This document shows positions 9,161 through 15,220 of a DNA stretch of 15,220 nucleotides, one piece after another (position 1 is the stretch's first letter; each line of letters opens with the position of its first letter). Position numbers and translations under genes: made by a program. The notes below the pieces were generated by a model. The model was not told the origin of the DNA and made no database searches. It saw nothing but the letters and a program-made list of their open reading frames with translations. The DNA is from Martensiomyces pterosporus (taxonomy: Eukaryota; Kickxellomycota; Kickxellomycetes; Kickxellales; Kickxellaceae). The stretch covers positions 121,413 to 136,632 of the forward strand of contig MU603970.1 of the NCBI GenBank assembly GCA_025201845.1, in the 5' to 3' direction.

Positions 9161-9835
9161 CCTTCTAAACTGTAGGCTCTGTCTCTTGCTATGTGTCTTG
9201 TGGCAGAAAGATGTATAAATTGAGAGCAACAAAGAATCGTTGGAGAAGCAACCCTGGCAGCGCAAGCGCCAATATCAAAACGTGCCTTCTGCGGCGCCTC
9301 GGCAAGCCCCTGCCGCTTCCGCAGCGACAAAGCAAAATGAGCGGCTGGGCGGCTCGCCAATATTGCACACACAAGAGCCGGTAGCGAGCCGGAAGGCGCC
9401 GCCTCTGGGATTGGCTCCGCCAGAGCGCGCCGGAGCAGGGGACGAAAATCGGGCAGAGAAATAGTATGTCATACGTAAGACGTTTTCATTGCACGCTCGC
9501 ACCAGCAGGCAGAGTAATCAAATTAGCCAGCATCCTTGCGGGACGTGTACGTTTTATTTGCAGCATCCCTGTCTGGTGCGAAATCCCTTTTTATTGCTGG
9601 AATTGTCCTTATAAAGCACTTTTCGACACTCTGGAGAGCAGCAACGAAAAACGCAAAAATAGAAGTATACTCTTCTTCTCCTTTTACTCATAATTAAGCA
9701 ATCTACATTTCATTATATATTTTGTTTATTTCGCGCTGTATTTTTTTACACAGTTCCCGGAACAGTCACAAGCCCTCTCTGTATTTCGACAGGTCCTTTA
9801 CTTCTAACCAGCGCCTATTTCTTCTCTTATTTAAA
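9161..9835. promoter_or_regulatory. Divergent promoter region between helicase and PP2C genes
   Basis: The 675 bases between two divergent start codons must hold both promoters. Three CCAAT motifs are visible: 9269-9273 and 9357-9361 on the plus strand, and 9410-9414 on the minus strand (ATTGG as written). CCAAT boxes bind the fungal HAP/NF-Y complex. TATAAAG at 9610-9616 on the plus strand suits the phosphatase, placing its start near 9640-9660 and leaving an AT/CT-rich leader up to 9835. No clear TATA box was seen for the helicase. All roles are inferred from motif and position. Confidence 0.45.
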
Positions 9836-11820
9836 ATGGGTCAGACACTTTCGGAGCCGGTTCTGGACAAGCACACGTCCGAAGGAGGCGATGAGCGGTA
9901 CATTTACGGTGCCTCAGCCATGCAGGGCTGGCGAATCTGTAAGAGCTCCAATACTTTTTCCTTTGAATGCCGCCCGCTGTGTATATGACGTGTCTGAATA
10001 TGTTTGAATCCTGAAGCCTGCGCGAGCGGATGAGCATTCAACGCGTAGATTCGGCTTGCATTCGTCCGGAATTAGCTCGCATCTGCGAATCTACACCGCC
10101 GCATGCAACGCGTCTGGCTGCCCTGTCCCGCCTCTGGCCTCTATTTCTTCGCAATGCGCGTGCGCCCTCTCCGACCCATCTCCCCATGCATGTGAATTTT
10201 GACAAAAAAAAAAAGCCTCAAGCTTCTGTCCTGTGCTTGCCAGGCGGAAATAGTGCCTGCCGCAGAGGACCGAGTCAATGCTAGATACTTGAAGCGGGGA
10301 CGAACATGACACGTGAAACGAAACCTTCGCTTTGTGCTCCAGCATGCAGCCATGGCCTTTTTTATTTTCCTGCTTCCGCGCCTGCCTTCTGCCTTTTGCC
10401 TTTTGCCTTTTGCCCTCTGCTTTCTGCCTTCTGCGGTCGCTGGAGCAGCAAGCCTCTTTGTCTGCTGCACGGGGCACGTACCACCCTGCGACTTTTCTCG
10501 CCTTTCTATGGAGTGATTACACGCACTACTATACCTTGGTCAATGCATATCCACTACACCTCCTGACACGTCCTTTTTATGCGCAAGCAGCACTAATATG
10601 AAACACGGCGTGGGCTTTCTGGGCTGTAGCCATGGAGGATGCGCACACCACTCTGCTCAAGCTTGGACCCGACGGCGAGTCTGCGTTCTTTGCTGTGTAT
10701 GACGGCCATGGCGGACAATCGGCGGCTATTTTCGCTGGCGAGGAGCTTCACGAGTTTATCATTAACAATGAGAACTATAAGAAGGGCGATTTTGAAGCCG
10801 CTATCAAGGCTGGGTACATTACTGCCGACGCCAAGCTCCGGGAGGGTAAGCAGGATGCAACATTGTTTTTTTGGCAGCGTGGCATGCCCTCTTGTATATT
10901 CGCTGCTTGACAATTTGTGAATCACAATTATTGATGCCGCCACAAATATTTCCGCCTGCTGTGCATTGTTCTTAGACCCCAGGATGAACAGCGACCCCTC
11001 GGGCTGCACGGCTGTTGGCGCTCTTCTGACCAAGGACGGAACCGTCTACTGCGGAAACGCTGGCGACTCCAGGTGTATCATCAGCACCAAGGGTCGCGCA
11101 ATCGCACTGTCAAGCGACCACAAGCCCACGAACGAGGTCGAGTTCAACCGCATCACCTCTGGCGGCGGGTTTGTCGAATTTGGCCGTGTAAACGGCAACC
11201 TTGCTCTGTCGCGAGCAATTGGCGACTTTGAGTTCAAGAACAACAACTCGCTCTCTCCCGAGAGGCAGATTGTCACTGCCAACCCCGACGTGGTCAAGCA
11301 CAAGATCACCGTTGATGACGAGTTTATCGTCGTTGCCTGCGACGGCATCTGGGACTGCATGACCAACCAGCAGGTGGCGCAGTTCGTCCATGAGATGGTG
11401 GCCAAGGACATGAAGCTGCCCCAGATCTGCGAGGAGCTGATGGACCGGTGCCTTGCCTCGGAGAGCGAGCTCGGTGGTGTTGGGTGCGACAACATGACCG
11501 TTGTTATTGTTGGTCTGCTTAATGGGAAGACCGAGGAGGAGTGGTATGCCCACGTCAAGAGAGTCTACGAGGAGTCGGACATCAAGGTGTCGACGGACAT
11601 TGATAGGTCCACTGGCGCTACGGGTGCTGCCGAGGACCAGGACTCGGAGGCCGCGGCTATCAGCGCGCTCCTTGCCCGCGTCAAGGAGGTTGCCAAGCAC
11701 TCGGAGGAGGCTGCTGCTGCCAACGCCAATGCCTCTGCGGATCCAGAGGCTGCTGAGGCCGCTGCCCCCAAGGCTAACGCTGCTCCTGCCGGAGAGAACG
11801 ATGCTGCTGAGGAGCAATGA
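9836..11820 (+). CDS. PTC2: PP2C-family Ser/Thr phosphatase (Ptc2/Ptc3/PPM1A type), three exons
   Basis: Exons 9836-9938, 10630-10845 and 10976-11820 join to 387 codons plus stop. The start MGQTLSEPV matches Ptc2/Ptc3 proteins, and the following GASAMQGWRI/SMEDAH block is restored exactly by splicing. PP2C metal-site residues are all present: E37-D38 (MEDAH), D59-G60 (DGHGG), D229 (DGIWD) and D278 (GCDN). The family motifs SGCTA, GNAGDSR, DHKP and NGNLALSRAIGDFEF are also there. PP2C enzymes are Mn/Mg-dependent monomeric phosphatases. The Ptc2/Ptc3 group switches off stress MAP kinase and DNA-damage checkpoint kinases. Residues from about 300 on form an acidic, alanine-rich, probably disordered tail. 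The start MGxxxS also fits an N-myristoylation signal. Which of Ptc2, Ptc3 or PPM1A/B it is orthologous to cannot be settled here. Confidence 0.93.
10045..10094. repeat. Inverted repeat / stem-loop inside PP2C intron 1
   Basis: GTAGATTCG at 10045-10053 is perfectly complementary to CGAATCTAC at 10086-10094, with a 32-base loop that itself has a small ATTC/GAAT stem (10060-10063 and 10069-10072). Palindromic ACGCGT hexamers lie just outside on both sides (10041-10046 and 10107-10112). The structure is seen in the sequence. Any RNA function is unproven. C/D box motifs were not found, and the H/ACA layout is not convincing. Confidence 0.6.
10383..10434 (+). repeat. 7-bp tandem repeat (TGCCTTT)n in PP2C intron 1
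   Basis: Seven consecutive 7-base units run from 10383 to 10431, followed by a partial TGC. Three units are exactly TGCCTTT, two are TGCCTTC, one is TGCCCTC and one is TGCTTTC. The array is pure pyrimidine except for one G per unit, and lies about 195 bases upstream of the acceptor. Confidence 0.85.
10846..10975 (+). other. Intron 2 of the PP2C gene (130 nt)
   Basis: Donor GTAAGC at 10846 and acceptor TTCTTAG ending at 10975. Splicing is phase 1 and joins KLRE to DPRMNSDPSGCTA, the conserved PP2C segment. If the intron is retained, the frame runs to a stop ending at 10910 inside the intron and removes the catalytic C-terminal half. The branch site is not obvious. CTTGAC near 10905 is one candidate. 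Confidence 0.88.
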
Positions 11821-12543
11821 ATGCCGTGGCGCTTTTTGGAGACGAAAATGACGGAGTATTCGAAACTGCTGGATGTCTCCCTTGTCTCTCTTGAAACGGG
11901 CCTTTATTAACTAGGGTTTAACAGCAAAATTTTCTGTTTTAAGGATATTATTTACCTTTCTCTTTATTATTTTCAAGCCATTAGCCTTCTCTCTTTTGTC
12001 CTCTGCTGCCCCTTTGCACACTTGGTATCTCATATCTTTCCTCTCCCCTCCTTTCTCTCCGCCTAAACTTGCCTGCCTTCCCTTTCTCTGCTCCGTGTGC
12101 TCCGAGTGCTTTGGCGCACCTTGCTCTCTTTTTCAATACCAGCTCCTACTACGCCGTGGCTCGTGTGCTGTGCTCCCAGGAGCACGCTGCTTATTTTAGC
12201 CTCAAGTGGCCGAGGGCGGGCCTGCCCTATTTTTGCTGGTACTCGTAAATTGGGATTATTTATCATCTGGGTATTGATGCTGTTTGATGGAGAATGACAG
12301 CGCACGTTTCTCAAGCCCCTTTTCCTCTTCCCTTTTCCTTCTCTCGCGCACTATCCATACGCCTGGCCTATTGTGCATGTATAATCTTCTCTTCACCTTT
12401 TCTTCCTTGACACGCAAGTACAGCTCTTCTCATTTTTCCTGCCTTCAAAAGCAAACAACACTATTTCGCCCTTTCCCTTTCTCTTTCTCGAGCCATTTGA
12501 CCGCCCTATACACATTCTATCTGAAAGAGAGCAAGGGGAGAAC
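11821..12543 (+). promoter_or_regulatory. Intergenic region: PP2C 3' end and pyrimidine-rich promoter/leader
   Basis: The first part after the phosphatase stop is AT-rich (11910-11975) and probably holds its polyadenylation site. From about 11980 the plus strand has long C/T-rich tracts, densest around 12028-12090, 12303-12350 and 12396-12490. Such tracts are typical of fungal promoters and leaders just upstream of the start codon. A possible TATA element, TATAAT, lies at 12380-12385, about 160 bases before the next ATG. No RNA gene was seen. Confidence 0.4.
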
Positions 12544-14745
12544 ATGGAGACTCTTAGCGGGAAGGAATTGGATGACAGCATTTTCGGAGCTGACTCCAAT
12601 CTCGATTGGGCTGATGAAGTCACCATGACAGAGTTCCTCCACGGCGACCCATTCAACAGCGGCGGCAATATCGACAACAACAACAACGACACTCCTGCGC
12701 GACCTGGTACCAGCACGTCCACCAGGGCCAACAACGACGGAAACCGCGGGTCTCGCGACAATACCAGGTATTCGGGTAATGCCAGGCAGCAGCAGCAACA
12801 GCAGGGTGGCAGGCAGTCGCGTCAGGGGGTGAGGCCGGCGAGGAGCAATGCGGACATGAATTCTGGGTATAACAACAACCATGGCACGACGGGTGGTTCG
12901 TATGGCGGTGGCTCAGCGCGTGGTGATTATCGCGGCGGAAGAGGTGGCCGCGGTGGCAGCCGCGGTCGAGGAGGGCGCGGTGCTAGCACCAGTGGCGGCC
13001 GTGGCGGATACTACCAGCAGCAGCAGCAGCAGAGCTACGCGCAGACACCCACGGCCCCCAGCATGCCTATGGGTGGTGGCGGACAGCAGAGGAGGGGCTC
13101 GCGCGATCGCAGCTTGAGTGCTGAGAGGTCTGGGAGCATGGAGCGGCCGCGTGTGTGGCGCGGCGGCTCCACCCCCTCGTATGGCAACCGTAATCGCGCG
13201 GACATGGCTGACAGGTGGGAGCACGACAGGTATGAGCACTCTTCAGGACACCAACCTCTTGGAAGACCCAGAACCCACAGCAGCGAGCGCCGTGAGGTAG
13301 ACTCCTTGGAGGTGGGCTCGCCTACAAGCATCCAGCACATTGGAAAGGAGGGAATTGCCCACGTTACTATCCACCGGAGAGGAAGCAGCGGATCGTCGCG
13401 CCACTATGGATTTGGAAATAGCCCCGAAGACAATGGAGGTTCTTCTGTGGTGTATCAGCCCATGCAAAACCAGCTGAGGAGAAGGTCGAGTGGCTTGAAC
13501 CCGACGTCCCCGCGTTCACCAACTGCGCCAGGAAGCGAACCGTACCGTGCACCACATAGGCGTCAAAATTCGGGAGATAATAACCTGCAGCAGCAGCAGC
13601 AGCAGCAGCAGCAACGGCGGAGACCGATTTCTGGTGACAGCACTGCGCCAACTGGACAGCATGCACCTTCGTCAATGGGTGCCGCCACTGAGGCGCAGTC
13701 GGCAGCCACTATCATGGAGACTGAGGAGGAGGAATCAGCGGTCATGGAGTGGGAGAACTTTGTGGACAACGGTGGCTTGGATATGCCGTTCGAGAGCATC
13801 ACCGATGACTTGCTCAAGCAGAAGGTGTCTCGCGTACGCTCGCAACCTAAGAGTGGTAGCAGCAACACCTCGGCTGGCTCTCGCGCAGCAGTCGGCAGTA
13901 TTGATGACATGGGTGCAAGCAACTCGCGTGTGGCTGCTACTCGTGGAAAAAGGCAGCCTCAAGTACTGGCCCTTGACGACGATGATGACGATGACTTGAG
14001 CGATGATGCAGCTCTTGATGCGTATGAGAACGAGGCGGGTAGGCGTCAAGCTCAGCAGCAGCAGCAGCAACAACGCCGCCAGGACCAAGGAATCTCGATC
14101 CGCGGGTCAGCGAAAAAACAGTCCTCGCAACACCCATCTTCGCGTGTGGACAATAATGGCATGGCATCCTTGGTGCTTGATCAAGTAGTGTCTCCACGTA
14201 CCCGGCGGCCCAGCGTTCCCATCTCTGAGCGAGCTTCACAGAACAATGCAACGAAGACTCTGCAGGGATCTGGCAGTGGCAATAGTGTGGGAATTCGTAT
14301 CAAGGGCACCACTAGTTCCACCGCTAATGGAAATAGCTCTTCTGCTAGCACCAGTGAGCCGCGGATGCCATCTGCCCCCATGGCACCTGGATCCGGGAGG
14401 CGGTCGTGCACACCAACTAAGCCTGCTACGCCTACACCGTCGAGTCGTCTGAGCTCGAGGTCAAGCTCGAGAGAAGAACGCGCAGCAAAATCCATGGCAA
14501 GTACGCCGTCGACGTATTTGCGCAGACAGCATGAAGGATACGATGAGGACCGTGGACGCCATTTGTTCTCCGTCAACGTTGCATACGACGAGGGTAGATA
14601 TGCACCGATCCATGTGCATGAGAAGGACAACGTAGCCAATTTGGCCAGCAAGTTTGCAAGGACCTGGAGAGTGCATAACAAGGAGTTGCGGATAAAGACG
14701 GTGCTGACAAAAGTCAAGGCTCTAATGCAAGATTCTCCTCTTTGA
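12544..14745 (+). CDS. Low-complexity RGG-box/polyQ protein with a C-terminal module, family not recognised
   Basis: A 733-residue intronless protein with a good start context (aacATGg). Near the N terminus is an acidic tryptophan motif, LDWADEVTMTEFL (20-32). An RGG/RG-rich box (about 116-156, with RGGRGGRGGSRGRGGRG) suggests RNA binding. Glutamine runs lie at 82-87, 158-163, 349-357 and 504-510, and an aspartate run at 478-484. Many basophilic kinase-type sites occur, such as RRGS281, RRRSS316 and RRPS557, plus SP/TP sites. A second acidic tryptophan motif, MEWENFVDNGGL, starts at 401. Most of the chain should be disordered. The last 60 residues differ: from H673, LFSVNVAYDEGRYAPIHVHE and LASKFARTWRV look like a small folded alpha/beta module. 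RGG plus WADE/LxxFL motifs recall fungal translation regulators (Psp2- or eIF4B-like), but there is no RRM, so no function is assigned. A role in mRNA regulation or granules is inference. Confidence 0.85.
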   Translation: METLSGKELDDSIFGADSNLDWADEVTMTEFLHGDPFNSGGNIDNNNNDTPARPGTSTSTRANNDGNRGSRDNTRYSGNARQQQQQQGGRQSRQGVRPARSNADMNSGYNNNHGTTGGSYGGGSARGDYRGGRGGRGGSRGRGGRGASTSGGRGGYYQQQQQQSYAQTPTAPSMPMGGGGQQRRGSRDRSLSAERSGSMERPRVWRGGSTPSYGNRNRADMADRWEHDRYEHSSGHQPLGRPRTHSSERREVDSLEVGSPTSIQHIGKEGIAHVTIHRRGSSGSSRHYGFGNSPEDNGGSSVVYQPMQNQLRRRSSGLNPTSPRSPTAPGSEPYRAPHRRQNSGDNNLQQQQQQQQQRRRPISGDSTAPTGQHAPSSMGAATEAQSAATIMETEEEESAVMEWENFVDNGGLDMPFESITDDLLKQKVSRVRSQPKSGSSNTSAGSRAAVGSIDDMGASNSRVAATRGKRQPQVLALDDDDDDDLSDDAALDAYENEAGRRQAQQQQQQQRRQDQGISIRGSAKKQSSQHPSSRVDNNGMASLVLDQVVSPRTRRPSVPISERASQNNATKTLQGSGSGNSVGIRIKGTTSSTANGNSSSASTSEPRMPSAPMAPGSGRRSCTPTKPATPTPSSRLSSRSSSREERAAKSMASTPSTYLRRQHEGYDEDRGRHLFSVNVAYDEGRYAPIHVHEKDNVANLASKFARTWRVHNKELRIKTVLTKVKALMQDSPL
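13588..13614 (+). repeat. CAG trinucleotide run encoding polyglutamine
   Basis: Eight CAG codons followed by one CAA encode Q349-Q357 of the 733-residue protein. Shorter glutamine-codon runs lie at 12787-12804, 13015-13032 and 14053-14073. The longest run is nearly pure CAG and is likely to vary in length between strains, which is an inference. Confidence 0.9.
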
Positions 14746-15019
14746 AAAAGCCCCCTTATTTCTATATACAGGCCCATTTACTATACTTTCGGCAGCTCCC
14801 ATTCTGTTTTACTTATTATACTTTGATCGAATTGATTTATTGGATTCCATTACACCGATCCAACGCATCCGTCACGCCGATTGTATCTACGAAGCAAAAG
14901 CAGAACCGGTGGTGGCATTAGTGTGAGCGTGCGTTTAACCAAGCTGCATGTGTCGGCAAGCACACTGGCAACAGCAGTGCCCTTCTTTCACTTGAATCTG
15001 TTTTACACGAATCCCAAAA
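14746..15019. other. Intergenic region after the RGG protein gene
   Basis: AT-rich DNA after the stop, with TATATA near 14763 and ACTTATTATAC near 14810, is probably the 3' processing region of the upstream gene. The rest shows no recognisable element. Confidence 0.35.
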
Positions 15020-15220
15020 ATGGGCACTGACTTTGTGTATATTGGTTATGAGGATGTATGCGAGCAGACTGATGGGTATCGAGGCAAAGCCCAAAGCACG
15101 CTACCTGCTGTCTTGCTGACACCTGAAATAAGTGAGGGTGCAACGAGTAGCTGGCATCAGAGGGACATGTTGTCAAGAGCAGGGTGCTGGTTTTGGGCAT
15201 CATGGACAAAGCCAGGCAGG
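15020..15220 (+). CDS. Possible N-terminal part of a further gene (cut by window edge)
   Basis: From an ATG at 15020 (AAAAATGGGC context) the plus strand is open for 67 codons to the end of the window, starting MGTDFVYIGYEDVCEQ and rich in tryptophan and cysteine near the end. No domain is recognised. An open run of this length arises by chance in a few percent of random frames, and the opposite strand is also open here (15003-15209) but without an ATG. This may be a real 5' exon or chance. Confidence 0.2.
   Translation, partial: MGTDFVYIGYEDVCEQTDGYRGKAQSTLPAVLLTPEISEGATSSWHQRDMLSRAGCWFWASWTKPGR

Larger units (their letters stand above)
9939..10629 (+). other. Intron 1 of the PP2C gene (691 nt)
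   Basis: A GTAAGA donor follows the RI codons of exon 1 and a CTGTAG acceptor precedes CCATGGAGGATG. The intron is phase 1: the split codon gives Ser before MEDAH. A good branch site CACTAAT lies at 10591-10597, about 33 nt from the acceptor. The intron is five times longer than intron 2. It contains a 9-bp stem-loop, an 11-base A run near 10204 and a 7-bp tandem repeat, listed separately. Confidence 0.9.

Noticed and set aside
9161..9265. N-terminal extension of the helicase frame
   Set aside because: The frame is open back to 9265, but the far end is TTG and no ATG occurs before the one at 9160.
9722..9835. N-terminal extension of the PP2C frame
   Set aside because: It begins at TTG, not ATG, and the family start MGQTLS is at 9836.
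10091..10477. 128-codon minus-strand frame in PP2C intron 1
   Set aside because: Its lysine/arginine-rich repeats are simply the complement of the 7-bp tandem repeat.
9939..10629. C/D box snoRNA in PP2C intron 1
   Set aside because: No RTGATGA C box paired with a CTGA D box at suitable spacing was found.
11110..11817. 235-codon frame antisense to the PP2C gene
   Set aside because: Leucine/serine-rich mirror of the conserved PP2C exon, with no domain.
15003..15209. 68-codon minus-strand frame at the right edge
   Set aside because: It starts with TTG and has no recognisable domain. The plus-strand frame with an ATG is slightly better, though also weak.

Overview
The window looks like nuclear DNA of a fungus, probably an early-diverging lineage. 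The reasons are GT-AG introns, pyrimidine-rich leaders, a secreted GH18 chitinase and compact housekeeping genes. Placing it in Kickxellomycotina or another zoopagomycete group would be a guess. I see no prokaryotic operon, CRISPR array, transposon, tRNA or rRNA.

Layout, left to right. (1) Bases 1-362, minus strand: the 5' end of a GH18 chitinase gene, with signal peptide and first barrel strands, cut by the window edge. (2) Bases 363-1489: intergenic DNA with a TATA box for the chitinase and no convincing gene. (3) Bases 1490-2383, plus strand: a YJU2/CWC16 (CCDC94-type) spliceosomal step-one factor. (4) Bases 2444-9160, minus strand: an intronless 2238-residue double-cassette Ski2-like helicase of the Slh1/ASCC3 type (ribosome-quality-control trigger complex), tail to tail with YJU2 across only 60 bases. 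(5) Bases 9161-9835: a divergent promoter region with three CCAAT boxes. (6) Bases 9836-11820, plus strand: a Ptc2/Ptc3/PPM1A-type PP2C phosphatase in three exons (387 residues), whose 691-base first intron carries a stem-loop and a 7-bp tandem repeat. (7) Bases 11821-12543: pyrimidine-rich promoter and leader DNA. (8) Bases 12544-14745, plus strand: a 733-residue low-complexity protein with an RGG box, four polyglutamine tracts, an acidic run, many basophilic kinase-type sites and a compact C-terminal module. I do not recognise its family. (9) Bases 14746-15220: intergenic DNA, then an open frame from 15020 to the window end that may be the start of another gene.

The genes are unrelated housekeeping functions: cell wall, splicing, ribosome rescue, stress-signalling phosphatase and a putative RNA-binding regulator. 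They do not form a pathway. Three of the five main genes touch RNA metabolism, but nothing links them beyond position. I found no convincing new multi-gene system. The best candidates for follow-up are the 733-residue RGG/polyQ protein and the structured first intron of the phosphatase.
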